A stretch of DNA of 64,000 nucleotides from UMGS1766 sp963597355 (GTDB lineage Bacteria; Bacillota; Clostridia; Oscillospirales; Oscillospiraceae). The notes below the pieces were generated by a model, which was not told where the DNA came from, made no database searches, and worked only from the letters and a program-made list of their open reading frames with translations. Within the stretch, counting starts at the first letter, position 1. The number at the start of each line of letters is the position of its first letter. A program made the position numbers and the translations under genes. The stretch lies in NCBI GenBank assembly GCA_963597355.1, contig CAVBPR010000004.1, positions 1 through 64,000 of the forward strand, given 5' to 3'. Shown one piece after another: positions 50,119 through 59,028 of this stretch.

Positions 50119-51405
50119 TCAGATAAGATTCAGCGCCTGCTCCACATCGGCAATGATGTCATCCCCGTTTTCGATGCCAACGCTGAAACGAATCATATCC
50201 GGCGCTACGCCTGCGGCAACCAGTTCTTCATCGTTCATCTGGCGATGGGTGGAGGAGGCGGGATGGAGTACGCAGGTGTGAGCATCCGCCACATGGGTGG
50301 CGATCATTGCCAGCTTCAGGCCGCCCATAAAGGTTTCTGCGGCGGCGCGGCCGCCTTTGACGCCGAAAGAGATCACACCACAGGTGCCGTTGGGCATGTA
50401 TTTCTTTGCCCGCTCATAATAACGGTTGCCCGGCAGTCCCGGATATTCCACCCAGGAAACTTTCTCGTGGTTCTGGAGAAATTCCGCCAGTTTTTGGGCG
50501 TTTTCGCAGTGGCGCGGCACACGAACGTGGAGGGACTCCAGTCCCAGATTCAGCAAATAGGCATTCATGGGGGCAGGAATGGAGCCAAGATCCCGCATCA
50601 GCTGGGCACAGCATTTGGTGATGAAAGCGCCGCCCTGACCGAATTTTTCCGCATAGGTAATGCCGTGGTAACTCTCGTCCGGAGTGGTGAGACCGGGGAA
50701 TTTCTCCTTGTGTGCCATCCAGTCAAAGTTTCCGCTATCCACAATGACACCGCCGACAGCAGCATCGTGGCCATCCATGTACTTGGTGGTGGAGTGGGTG
50801 ACGATATCAGCACCCCATTGGAAGGGACGGCAGTTGACCGGGGTAGGGAATGTGTTGTCAATGATAAGGGGCACACCGTGAGCATGCGCCGCTTTGGCAA
50901 AACGCTCGATGTCCAGCACGATGAGAGCGGGGTTGGCAATGCTCTCACCGAAGACCATTTTGGTGTTGGGGCGGAAGGCGGCTTCCAATTCCTCGTCAGA
51001 GCAGTCCGGGTCCACAAAGGTGCAGTCAATACCCATGCGCTTCATCGTTACGGAGAACAGATTGAAGGTGCCGCCGTATACCGTGGAGGAGGAAACAATG
51101 TGATCACCGGCAGAGCAGATGTTGAATGCGGCAAAAAAGTTTGCGGCCTGACCGGAGGAGGTCAAAATCGCGGCCGTTCCGCCCTCCAGAGCAGCGATCT
51201 TGGCGGCGACTGCATCGCTGGTGGGGTTGGCAAGGCGGGTATAAAAGTATCCGCTTTCTTCCAGATCGAACAGGGCACCCATTTGGGCAGAGGTGTCATA
51301 TTTGAAGGTTGTGCTTTGGATAATGGGCAGCATACGGGGTTCGCCGTTGCCCGGTTCATAACCGGCTTGAATGCATTTTGTCTCCAGATTCCAGTTCGGA
51401 TTCAT
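50119..51405 (-). CDS. O-acetylhomoserine sulfhydrylase (MetY-type)
   Basis: This PLP enzyme of the Cys/Met metabolism family most likely makes homocysteine from O-acetylhomoserine and sulfide. The 428 residues carry the PLP lysine in THSTTKYMDGH, the phosphate-binding SSGQAAN segment, DNTFPTP, and the late HPASSTHRQM block with the substrate Arg-side loop. The length and the inserted region after the PLP lysine favour MetY over cystathionine gamma-synthase (about 380 residues). Methionine gamma-lyase is a less likely option. AAGGAG precedes the ATG; the promoter is TTTTCA-N17-TATAAT (51468-51496). A MetE-like gene lies divergent. Confidence 0.9.
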   Translation of the reverse strand: MNPNWNLETKCIQAGYEPGNGEPRMLPIIQSTTFKYDTSAQMGALFDLEESGYFYTRLANPTSDAVAAKIAALEGGTAAILTSSGQAANFFAAFNICSAGDHIVSSSTVYGGTFNLFSVTMKRMGIDCTFVDPDCSDEELEAAFRPNTKMVFGESIANPALIVLDIERFAKAAHAHGVPLIIDNTFPTPVNCRPFQWGADIVTHSTTKYMDGHDAAVGGVIVDSGNFDWMAHKEKFPGLTTPDESYHGITYAEKFGQGGAFITKCCAQLMRDLGSIPAPMNAYLLNLGLESLHVRVPRHCENAQKLAEFLQNHEKVSWVEYPGLPGNRYYERAKKYMPNGTCGVISFGVKGGRAAAETFMGGLKLAMIATHVADAHTCVLHPASSTHRQMNDEELVAAGVAPDMIRFSVGIENGDDIIADVEQALNLI

Positions 51406-51467
51406 TCCAGATCGCTCCTTATCAATGTTAGTATTTAGTATAATGTATAAACTCTATAAACCTGCGG

Positions 51468-51496
51468 ATTATAGGATAATTATAGCATGATGAAAA
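51468..51496 (-). promoter_or_regulatory. metY promoter
   Basis: Minus strand TTTTCA (51491-51496), 17-base spacer, TATAAT (51468-51473). Confidence 0.55.
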
Positions 51497-51516
51497 ATAT
51501 TTGACCATATGAAAAC

Positions 51517-51570
51517 AAACTCTGTTTGCCATAACTTAAAACTATGACAAACAGAGTTTCTTTTGTATTT
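51517..51570 (+). promoter_or_regulatory. Terminator-like hairpin before the MetE-like gene
   Basis: Perfect 12-bp arms (51517-51528 with 51548-51559) and a T-rich tail (CTTTTGTATTTTT) point along the plus strand, yet no plus-strand gene ends here. It may be an attenuator or the end of a short RNA. An extended -10 box TGTTATGCT (51590-51598) downstream may serve the MetE-like gene. Confidence 0.45.
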
Positions 51571-51643
51571 TTCAATGGATGGTCGGCTGTGTTATGCTTA
51601 CACCCGACGAATCAATGCAGCAAAAGCAAAGGAGAAATTCACT

Positions 51644-52762
51644 ATGAGCAAGCACATTCCACCGTTTCACTATGACTTTGTCGGCAGTTTTCTGCGCCCG
51701 GAACAACTGAAGCAGGCACGGGCGGATTACGCCGCCGGCAAGCTGAGTCAGGCGGAACTGAAAAAAGTTGAGGATCAGGCAATTCTGGATCTGGTGGCAA
51801 AGCAAAAGAAGGCGGGTTACCATGGAATCACCGATGGCGAGTTTCGCCGCGCCACCTGGCACCTGGACTTTATGTGGGGCTTTCATGGTGTGGGACATCA
51901 AAAAACCGAAAACGGTCTTCCTTTCCATGATGAGGCGGCCCTCATTGACGATACCTATCTGACAGGAAAGCTTTCTGTAGACGAGCACCCGTTTGTAGAG
52001 CACTTCCGCTTTGTTAAGGCGCTGGAGGACGAACATACGGTGGCGCGCCAGACCATTCCCGCACCGGCACAATTTCTGGAGCAGCTGATTATGCCCATGA
52101 ACCGGGAGGCGACACAGAAGATTTATCCAAAGGAAGAGGATCTGATTGCAGATCTGACCGCCGGTTATCGCAAGGTGATCGCACAGCTTTATGAGGCGGG
52201 CTGCCGCAACCTTCAATTGGATGACTGCACCTGGGGATGCTTTGTTGATCCGAGAGCCAGCGCCTTCTTCGGTGCGGATGAGGTGGAGCTGGAACGACTG
52301 CAGAAACTGTTTTTGCAGGTGAATAATCTGGCAATTGTGGACCAGCCGGAGGATCTGGTGATCACAACCCACATTTGCCGGGGTAATTTCCACTCCACCT
52401 GGGCCTGCAGCGGTGGTTATGACCGGGTAGCAGAGCTTGTTTTTGGAAATGAGCAGGCAGATGCATTCTATCTGGAGTTTGATGACGAACGCTCCGGCGG
52501 GTTTGAACCCCTTGCAAAGGTTGCAGAGGGGAAAAAGGTGGTTCTGGGACTGGTCACGACCAAGTCCTACATTCTGGAGCGGAAGGCAAATATCATTGCC
52601 CGCATTCATGAGGCGGCAAAGTATATTCCGCTGGATCGCCTTTGCCTGAGCCCCCAGTGCGGTTTTGCCTCCTGCGAAATCGGCAATAAGCTGACGGAAC
52701 AGCAGCAGTGGGATAAGCTGGCTCTGGTGAGAGAGGTTGCCGAAGAGGTTTGGGGCGCTTGA
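51644..52762 (+). CDS. Cobalamin-independent methionine synthase-like protein (YxjG/YxjH type)
   Basis: The 372-residue protein is the MetE C-terminal barrel without the N-terminal half, as in YxjG/YxjH. It starts with the FDFVGSFLRP-type segment (HYDFVGSFLRPEQL), has GITDGEFRR near 60-68, the zinc-ligand candidates THICRGNFHS (His, Cys) and LSPQCGFAS (Cys), and an Asp in QLDDCTW. It should move a methyl group to homocysteine or a related thiol; the methyl donor in this short family is uncertain. AAAGGAG precedes the ATG. It is divergent from metY, in line with methionine synthesis. Confidence 0.9.
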   Translation: MSKHIPPFHYDFVGSFLRPEQLKQARADYAAGKLSQAELKKVEDQAILDLVAKQKKAGYHGITDGEFRRATWHLDFMWGFHGVGHQKTENGLPFHDEAALIDDTYLTGKLSVDEHPFVEHFRFVKALEDEHTVARQTIPAPAQFLEQLIMPMNREATQKIYPKEEDLIADLTAGYRKVIAQLYEAGCRNLQLDDCTWGCFVDPRASAFFGADEVELERLQKLFLQVNNLAIVDQPEDLVITTHICRGNFHSTWACSGGYDRVAELVFGNEQADAFYLEFDDERSGGFEPLAKVAEGKKVVLGLVTTKSYILERKANIIARIHEAAKYIPLDRLCLSPQCGFASCEIGNKLTEQQQWDKLALVREVAEEVWGA

Positions 52763-52768
52763 TGGATT

Positions 52769-52797
52769 TTGCCATTTGCCGAAGAACATGATACAAT
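52769..52797 (+). promoter_or_regulatory. Promoter of the M20 amidohydrolase gene
   Basis: TTGCCA (52769-52774), 17-base spacer, TACAAT (52792-52797). It begins six bases after the previous stop codon. Confidence 0.6.
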
Positions 52798-52843
52798 CAT
52801 AACTATCATGCCGCGTTCAGCGGAAAGAAAGGCAAATGCCATT

Positions 52844-53923
52844 ATGGACATCGAAGAAATTAAGTCCTTGCGGAAGCAGTTGCATAACTGCCCCAGATTA
52901 TCCGGATCGGAAGAAGATACGATTGCACTGCTGGAGCAATTCCTGCGGGCGCATACCACATTGGATGTATATAATCTGGGCAATCGAATGGTTGCATATT
53001 ACCGGGGAAAGCCGGGAACGGAAACGGTTGCATTTCGCGGCGACATCGATGCGATTCCCGGTGAAAAAGGAGCCTACCATGGCTGTGGACATGACGGGCA
53101 CAGCGCAATTCTGGCGGGGCTTGGTTTGTGGCTGGAGGAACAGAAACCGGATCAAAATGTGCTGTTATTGTTCCAGAACAGCGAGGAAACCGGCGAAGGC
53201 GCAAAACCATTGAGAGATTTGGTGTTCCCCCGGGTAAAAATCGACCGGATTTACGGATTGCATAATTTGCCGGGATGGCCGGAGGGGACAATCCTCAGCC
53301 GAACGGGAACGTTTGCCTGTGCATCCCGCGGATTTATTGCCGAGGTAACCGGAAGTCAGGCTCATGCGGCTTATCCGGAACAGGGGAAAAATCCGGCGCA
53401 GATATTAAGCCGCGCAGTGCTGGAATTACCGAAGATGCAGAAGCAAGCAAAAGACCCGGAATTTGACGGATTGCTGCTGTCCACGGTGGTGGCATTGGAA
53501 GTAGGCAGTGAAAACTTTGGCGTGTCAGCCGGAATCGGGAGACTGTGTTTGACCTTGCGCTCCACGGATCTGAGTGTATTGGAGCGGTTTGAAGCGGTGT
53601 TGCGGCACTGGCTGGAGCGGGAGTGCGCAGAGGAAGGCATGCAGGTGCGATTTGAACTCCGGGATGCATTTCCGGATACCGTCAGCGATTCGGCACTCCA
53701 TGAGGACGCATTGCAGCGCTGGGAAAAAGCGGGACTGCACCGACAGACGCTGTTGGAACCAATGCGCTGGAGCGAAGATTTTGGCTGGTATCTGAAAGAA
53801 AGACCGGGAGTGTTTTTCGGCATTGGTGCAGGAGAGTATTGGTCGGGACTGCATACACCGGAGTATGAATTTAACGATCGGATTTTAGAGCCGGCAATTG
53901 CCGCATTTGCAGCATTGATCTAA
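52844..53923 (+). CDS. M20D-family amidohydrolase
   Basis: The 359-residue enzyme belongs to the M20 metal-dependent amidohydrolases that remove acyl groups from amino acids (hippurate hydrolase or N-acetyl amino acid deacetylase type). It has FRGDIDAIP, the metal-binding HGCGHDGH, NSEETGEGAK with the catalytic Glu, and GLHNLPGWPEG. An inserted lid domain (about 160-275) carries the dimer-side GSQAHAAYPEQGKNP. The ATG at 52844 is favoured because the promoter would start the RNA near 52804, too close to the ATG at 52808. Its ribosome site (AAAGAAAGG) is weak and far. The acyl substrate is unknown. Confidence 0.88.
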   Translation: MDIEEIKSLRKQLHNCPRLSGSEEDTIALLEQFLRAHTTLDVYNLGNRMVAYYRGKPGTETVAFRGDIDAIPGEKGAYHGCGHDGHSAILAGLGLWLEEQKPDQNVLLLFQNSEETGEGAKPLRDLVFPRVKIDRIYGLHNLPGWPEGTILSRTGTFACASRGFIAEVTGSQAHAAYPEQGKNPAQILSRAVLELPKMQKQAKDPEFDGLLLSTVVALEVGSENFGVSAGIGRLCLTLRSTDLSVLERFEAVLRHWLERECAEEGMQVRFELRDAFPDTVSDSALHEDALQRWEKAGLHRQTLLEPMRWSEDFGWYLKERPGVFFGIGAGEYWSGLHTPEYEFNDRILEPAIAAFAALI

Positions 53924-53962
53924 ATCAAACTCGCCAGTTCGAATGATGTTTAACCGACTTAT

Positions 53963-54003
53963 GTGCCATCAGGCGTAAGCTTGATGGCACGTTCTCTTTT
54001 TTT
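53963..54003 (+). terminator. Intrinsic terminator
   Basis: Stem 53963-53971 with 53982-53990 (GTGCCATCA), followed by GTTCTCTTTTTTT. Confidence 0.85.
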
Positions 54004-54093
54004 GCCGGATATTTGACAACTCTGACACAACTTTGTGATACAATGAGCACATCCAAAAGCACCTATTCTGGGATATAAGAGGGGACAGCAGTC

Positions 54094-54771
54094 ATGCTTC
54101 AGATTCTGATTGTAGAGGACGATCACTCCATTTCAAACCTTATCCGCTCGACACTTCAAAGCGAAGGTTATGCCTGTACCTGTGCGCTGGACGGCAAGAT
54201 CGGTGCGGATCTGATGGACAGCAGTCATTTTGACCTGATTTTGCTGGATCTCATGCTGCCGGAAATCAGCGGTTACGATCTCTTAGAGTATATTCGCCCA
54301 ACCGGAACGCCGGTGATCATTATCTCAGCCATGGGGCAGGTGCAGGACCGCATACGCGGTCTGCGCATGGGGGCGGATGATTATCTGGTGAAGCCGTTTC
54401 AAGTGGGGGAGCTGGTGGCACGCGTCGAATCTGTCCTGCGCCGTACCGGTCGAGCGAAACGAACCTTGCATTTGGGAGATGTTTCGGTGGATCTGGAGGC
54501 GCGCCGGGTGAAAAAAGCGGGGCAGGAGATTGATCTTACCGTGAAGGAATTTGATCTGTTGGCAACGCTGATCCAGCATCGCAACGTTGCCTTAACGCGG
54601 TGCTATCTCTATGAAACGGTGTGGGGCGAGGAATACATGGGGGAAACCCGAACGTTGGATTCCCACATTCAGCGCCTGCGCAAAAAGCTGGACTGGAACG
54701 ATGTGATCCAGACCGTGTTCCGCATTGGCTATCGTTTGTGTGCACCGAGAGAGGAAAGCGGAGGGTTATGA
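54094..54771 (+). CDS. OmpR/PhoB-family response regulator
   Basis: The 225-residue protein has a receiver domain with the acidic pocket (EDD, residues 8-10), phospho-acceptor Asp52 (LLDLMLP) and Lys near 102 (DYLVKPF), then a winged-helix effector domain (about 125-220, with LTVKEFDLLATLIQHRNVALTR and TLDSHIQRLRKKL). The gene overlaps the kinase gene by four bases (ATGA), so they are a cognate pair. GAGGGG precedes the ATG. An extended -10 box TGATACAAT (54036-54044) lies upstream. Target genes are unknown; the anchored protein two genes down is the obvious local candidate. Confidence 0.95.
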   Translation: MLQILIVEDDHSISNLIRSTLQSEGYACTCALDGKIGADLMDSSHFDLILLDLMLPEISGYDLLEYIRPTGTPVIIISAMGQVQDRIRGLRMGADDYLVKPFQVGELVARVESVLRRTGRAKRTLHLGDVSVDLEARRVKKAGQEIDLTVKEFDLLATLIQHRNVALTRCYLYETVWGEEYMGETRTLDSHIQRLRKKLDWNDVIQTVFRIGYRLCAPREESGGL

Positions 54772-56198
54772 AGTTTTTTTCAAAGCTGTTTCTCTGTGCC
54801 GTTCTGGTTCTCACGGTGGCCCTGGCCAGCGCAGAATATTATACTATTTCCTCCAGTCTGGATAATGCAGTGGAACATCAGGTGGAAAACGGCTTGCAGC
54901 AGCACCAGCTGGTAAAATATGCACTACAGTCCGCCATGATTACGGCTGGACGCAGCGAGACGATAGAGGACAGCACCCTTTCTGCGCTGGCACAGCAAAC
55001 GGCGGAAGCGATGGGCGTCCGTCTGCTTTTAGCATCCTCTGAAGGAGATAGCCTGTACGCCAACATGGATTCTGCTGTGACAGAAGCGGATTTGGCGGAA
55101 ATGAATCCATCCGATGGAAGCATCTCCTATAAAATCCGAGAAGTTTCCTCTTCCTCTGGCACGGAGCAGATTCTTTTTTTGACCAGCAGTTTTTCGCAAA
55201 ATGGCTTTAGCCTGGAATTAACAACGCAGCAGGACATCACCAGCGTTTTTTCCGAGACGGAAAGTTTGCAGCGGCGCTGTCAGGTTGTCTTTTTGCTGGC
55301 TGCATTCATCGCCTCCCTGCTGATGCTGTTGCTTTCCTGTCTGCTGACGCGGCCAATTAAACGGTTGGAGGAAGCCAGCCGCGCCTTTGCAGAGGGAGAT
55401 TACACCAAGCGACTGACCACCCGTTCCCGAGATGAACTGGGTGACCTGACCCGCACCTATAATCAGATGGCGGACACCATCGAAAGCAAAATTGAAGCAT
55501 TGGAACTGGCGGTACAGCAGCGGGAAGACTTTGTGGCAAATTTTGCCCATGAGTTGAAAACGCCTATGACCAGCATCATCGGTTATGCCGATACATTGTA
55601 TCAGCGCCAACTGTCTCCGGCACAGGTGCATGAAGCGGCAGGTTATATTGTAAACGAAGGGATGCGTCTGGAAGCGCTTTCCTTTAAGCTTTTGGAACTG
55701 ATTACGTTGAATCGGCAGGATTTCCTGTTAGAAGAAATAGAACTGAGTGAATTCCTTCAAGATGTAAAAGAAAGCATTTACCCTTCGGCGCAAAAGCGTG
55801 GAGTTCGATTGGAAGTTCACTGTGTGTCCGGCTATGCCCGCATGGAATATGATCTGTTTAAGACTTTACTGCTGAATCTGCTGGACAACGCATTAAAATC
55901 CGGCGGAAGCTGCGTAAAACTGGAGGGATGGACGGAAGGAAAACGCTACCATATTGCGGTGACGGACAATGGGCGGGGGATTCCGGAGGATCAACTGCAG
56001 CGGATCACCGAGGCGTTTTACATGGTGGACAAATCCCGCTCCCGCAAAGAGCATGGTGCCGGCCTCGGCCTTGCACTGAGTGCTAAAATTGCCGCCATTC
56101 ACGGCACATCGCTGAATTACACCAGTACAGAAGGAAAAGGCACATCGGTAGAAGTGACCTTGACTCTTTGTCAGGAAGCAGATACAGAGGAGGGGTAA
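54768..56198 (+). CDS. HAMP sensor histidine kinase
   Basis: The 476-residue kinase has a first membrane helix (5-23), an extracytoplasmic sensor of about 145 residues, a second helix (172-193), a HAMP linker (195-247), the phospho-acceptor His261 (FAHELKTPM), and a GHKL ATPase domain with NALKSG, DNGRGIP and GAGLGLAL. It should sense a surface signal and phosphorylate the regulator encoded just before it. GGAGGG lies before the ATG at 54768, inside the regulator gene. The signal is unknown; the sensor domain has no motif I recognise. Confidence 0.94.
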   Translation: MKFFSKLFLCAVLVLTVALASAEYYTISSSLDNAVEHQVENGLQQHQLVKYALQSAMITAGRSETIEDSTLSALAQQTAEAMGVRLLLASSEGDSLYANMDSAVTEADLAEMNPSDGSISYKIREVSSSSGTEQILFLTSSFSQNGFSLELTTQQDITSVFSETESLQRRCQVVFLLAAFIASLLMLLLSCLLTRPIKRLEEASRAFAEGDYTKRLTTRSRDELGDLTRTYNQMADTIESKIEALELAVQQREDFVANFAHELKTPMTSIIGYADTLYQRQLSPAQVHEAAGYIVNEGMRLEALSFKLLELITLNRQDFLLEEIELSEFLQDVKESIYPSAQKRGVRLEVHCVSGYARMEYDLFKTLLLNLLDNALKSGGSCVKLEGWTEGKRYHIAVTDNGRGIPEDQLQRITEAFYMVDKSRSRKEHGAGLGLALSAKIAAIHGTSLNYTSTEGKGTSVEVTLTLCQEADTEEG

Positions 56199-56201
56199 TT
56201 T

Positions 56202-57101
56202 ATGGGAAAACGGGAACAGTTACAGCCACAGCTACAGCATGAGTCGAACGCCCATCCCCCGATGCACCGGCTTTCTGCCGCAGTAACCATTGTTCTGGCG
56301 GCCGCTCTGTTTGCCTTCGGTGCTGTTCTGCCCAATTGGCTGCTCCATCGCCGTTCGGCCAAATATTTCAGCACCACGGCGCAGGTCTCAATTTCCGACA
56401 TTCATCCCTATGGAGATCAATACGAATCCATGAAGCAGTCACTGCAGAACACGATCCGGTATAGAAGCACAATGAGCGGTCAGGAGTGGTCCGTTGGACC
56501 CGACGGGAATGATATAGTAGACAACATTAATGAAGAAAGTGATGAAGAAAGTAATCTTATCCTTGCGGATTCACTTTCCAGCTTTGATCATTTCCTGACC
56601 GTATGGAACACAGCCCTTGGGGAAGAAGGCTATGGGGTCGTCGGTCTGGAGATGCTGGGGTATGATAATACCGTGCTCCTATCCAGTCAGGATAATGCAC
56701 AGCCGGATGCCCTGATGATCAATGCCACGGATTACAGCAGTGGCAACTCAATGCTTGCAAGTTCTGAATTGCTGCTGAATTGTTCCACCGGAGCACCGGT
56801 TTACATGCATCTGGTCCTCTTTTCCTGGGACGATCCTACTCTGGAAACCCTCTGGACCTGCCTGCTGTCTGCCTATCGAGATCAGCTTGGCATACAATTT
56901 ACAGAAGTTTCTTCAACGGATGCCGGGGCAGTAAAGGGCGATGCGGAGACGAGCAATGTGGAGGAAAAACAATTTTCTGCCCTGAGTGCAGATCAGGTGT
57001 TTCGCTTGGATGCCTTCCTTCAAATGGAGAGCAGTCTGTTGAATACGGATGACGATGGCGTGACCTATCAAATTCAGGTCGAACTTACCGCCGAAGAATA
57101 A
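56202..57101 (+). CDS. Uncharacterised membrane-anchored protein of the two-component operon
   Basis: I do not recognise this 299-residue protein. It has a short Gln-rich cytoplasmic start, one membrane helix (about 23-47), and an extracytoplasmic domain of about 250 residues rich in Ser, Asp and Glu with mixed alpha/beta character. It carries no lipobox and few cysteines. The gene follows the kinase stop after three bases with GGAGGGG upstream, so it is made with the two-component pair and could act as a co-sensor or inhibitor of the kinase. This role is inference. Confidence 0.65.
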   Translation: MGKREQLQPQLQHESNAHPPMHRLSAAVTIVLAAALFAFGAVLPNWLLHRRSAKYFSTTAQVSISDIHPYGDQYESMKQSLQNTIRYRSTMSGQEWSVGPDGNDIVDNINEESDEESNLILADSLSSFDHFLTVWNTALGEEGYGVVGLEMLGYDNTVLLSSQDNAQPDALMINATDYSSGNSMLASSELLLNCSTGAPVYMHLVLFSWDDPTLETLWTCLLSAYRDQLGIQFTEVSSTDAGAVKGDAETSNVEEKQFSALSADQVFRLDAFLQMESSLLNTDDDGVTYQIQVELTAEE

Positions 57102-57146
57102 CAGCACTGCGCTGTGGACAAAACAGGTCTGCAGCGCAGTGCTGTT
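57100..57146 (+). terminator. Terminator-like hairpin
   Basis: A 15-bp stem (57100-57114 with 57132-57146) overlaps the stop codon of the preceding gene. No T run follows. Confidence 0.6.
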
Positions 57147-57474
57147 ATAATATGCACTCAGTAATAGCATTATAACCAAAACGCGATATAATTAGCATGT
57201 AAAAAATAGATATGTTAACTAAAATGATGTTCTTTTTCCTTCGGATATGTTTTGCTTTTTGCCCTTTTTTTGTAAAACAGTCCCCCTTCTTTCCTTTTGG
57301 GTTATCATATCGGATTTGTAAAGCGGCATTTTACACAATAATCAGCTATATTTTCGACTTGCAAATGTATAAAATGCTTGATTTTTTATTTTTTAGCGCA
57401 TATAATATGGCTAATCAAACAAAAAGTTTGAGAAAGAGTAAGGGATTTATGTGAAAGATAGGGGGTGCTTGAGC
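57147..57474 (+). promoter_or_regulatory. AT-rich leader and ABC importer promoter
   Basis: This 328-base stretch is AT-rich and has no convincing gene. The best promoter is TTGATT (57378-57383), a 17-base spacer and TATAAT (57401-57406). I see no clear operator or riboswitch in the rest. Confidence 0.6.
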
Positions 57475-59028
57475 TTGAGTAAAGGCGATACATTCATCGA
57501 GCTCAAAGAAATTGTCAAGCTGTTCCCCGGCGTACGGGCACTGGACGGTGTCTCTTTCGACATCCGAGAGGGCGAGGTTCATTCCCTGTGCGGCGAAAAC
57601 GGTGCCGGCAAATCCACACTGATTAAAGTCATGACCGGTGTTCACGCCCGCGATGGCGGCGACTATTTGATCGACGGAAAATCAGTGAACTTCAGCTCTA
57701 CTACAGAAGGCATTGCGGCCGGAGTATCCTGCGTTTATCAGGAACTTTCCATCGCACCGCAGTTGGACGTGGCTCAGAACCTGTTCATCGGCAACCTGCC
57801 CATGAAGGGAAAATTGATCGATCACAAAACTCTGTATACCAAAACAGAGGAGATCCTCAATGAATTGGATATGCACATCTCGCCCAAGACCATTGCAGGT
57901 GACCTGTCCGTGGGTCAGCAGCAGATGATTGAAATTGGCCGCGCACTCACCCGCAATGCCCGTTTGATCATCATGGACGAGCCTACTTCCTCTCTGTCAG
58001 AGCAGGAAACCGAAACTCTGTTTAATGTGATCCGCAAGCTGGTGGATCGAAACATTGCCATTATCTACATCAGCCATAAGTTGGATGAGGTCATGTTCCT
58101 CTCCGATCGCATTACGGTAATCCGGGACGGAAAAAATATTATCAGCAAGGACAAGACTGACTTTACTCAGGATGAGCTGATTGCCAACATGATCGGCCGT
58201 CCGCTGGAAAACCTGTATCTGAAGGAAACAGCGGAGATTACCACCCCCATGCTGGAGGTGAAAAACCTTACGCGGAAGGGTGTATTCGAGGATGTCTCCT
58301 TCACCGTCCGTAAGGGCGAAGTGGTTGGCTTTTTTGGTCTGGTGGGTGCCGGCCGCAGCGAGATCATGCGTGCGGTATTCGGCGTTGATAAATACGACTC
58401 CGGTGAGGTCATTCTGGATGGCACAAAACTGAAAGGCGGCAGCCCCTCAGCGGCCATCGAAGGCGGCATCGGATTCTGTACCGAGGACCGTAAGAAAGAG
58501 GGCCTTGCCCTTCGATTGTCGATTCTGCTGAACATGACGCTGGTTCGGTTGCCTCACCTGGCTCGCCTGGGGATTATCAATCGCGGCGAGCAGCGCAAGG
58601 CGGCAGACCAGTATATGAAATCCATCTCCATCAAAGCCCCGTCGGTCAATCAGCTGGTAGGCAACCTGTCCGGCGGCAACCAGCAGAAAGTGGTTGTGGC
58701 AAAGTGGCTGATGATGAATCCTAAAGTTCTCATCGTGGACGAACCGACCCGCGGTATTGACGTGGGCTCCAAGTCTGAAATCTACGGTCTTCTCTCCGAC
58801 CTGGCCAAGCAGGGCATGGCCATCATTGTTGTCTCCTCCGAAATCGAGGAAGTTATGGGCGTGTGCGACAGCATCGTTACCATCTTTGAAGGGAAAAAGA
58901 CGGCACAGCTGGACATTACGCCGGAACTGACCCGAGAGCAAGTGCTGGCCTGCGCTCTGGGAGGAAACTTCCATGCAGACTTCCACGAGGAGCTGGAGGC
59001 AAAGAAGGAGGCGGAAGAGAATGAGTGA
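57475..59028 (+). CDS. Sugar ABC importer, dual ATP-binding protein (RbsA/MglA type)
   Basis: The 517-residue ATPase has two fused nucleotide-binding domains that power a CUT2-type importer. The first has GENGAGKSTL, the signature LSVGQQQMIEIGRAL and a Walker B ending in MDEPTSSLSEQE. The second has a degenerate Walker A (GLVGAGRSEI, Lys to Arg, usual in this family), LSGGNQQKVVVAKWL and VDEPTRGIDVG. I favour the TTG at 57475 for AGGGGG nine bases upstream; a GTG at 57451 with AAGGGA is an alternative. The permease gene overlaps its end by eight bases. Confidence 0.92.
   Translation: MSKGDTFIELKEIVKLFPGVRALDGVSFDIREGEVHSLCGENGAGKSTLIKVMTGVHARDGGDYLIDGKSVNFSSTTEGIAAGVSCVYQELSIAPQLDVAQNLFIGNLPMKGKLIDHKTLYTKTEEILNELDMHISPKTIAGDLSVGQQQMIEIGRALTRNARLIIMDEPTSSLSEQETETLFNVIRKLVDRNIAIIYISHKLDEVMFLSDRITVIRDGKNIISKDKTDFTQDELIANMIGRPLENLYLKETAEITTPMLEVKNLTRKGVFEDVSFTVRKGEVVGFFGLVGAGRSEIMRAVFGVDKYDSGEVILDGTKLKGGSPSAAIEGGIGFCTEDRKKEGLALRLSILLNMTLVRLPHLARLGIINRGEQRKAADQYMKSISIKAPSVNQLVGNLSGGNQQKVVVAKWLMMNPKVLIVDEPTRGIDVGSKSEIYGLLSDLAKQGMAIIVVSSEIEEVMGVCDSIVTIFEGKKTAQLDITPELTREQVLACALGGNFHADFHEELEAKKEAEENE

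Noticed and set aside
48236..51438. Plus-strand ORFs of 605 and 462 residues
   Set aside because: They are antisense to the flavoenzyme and metY genes and show no recognisable domain.
51406..51643. S-box (SAM) riboswitch before the methionine genes
   Set aside because: No S-box core sequence is visible; only a simple hairpin is present.
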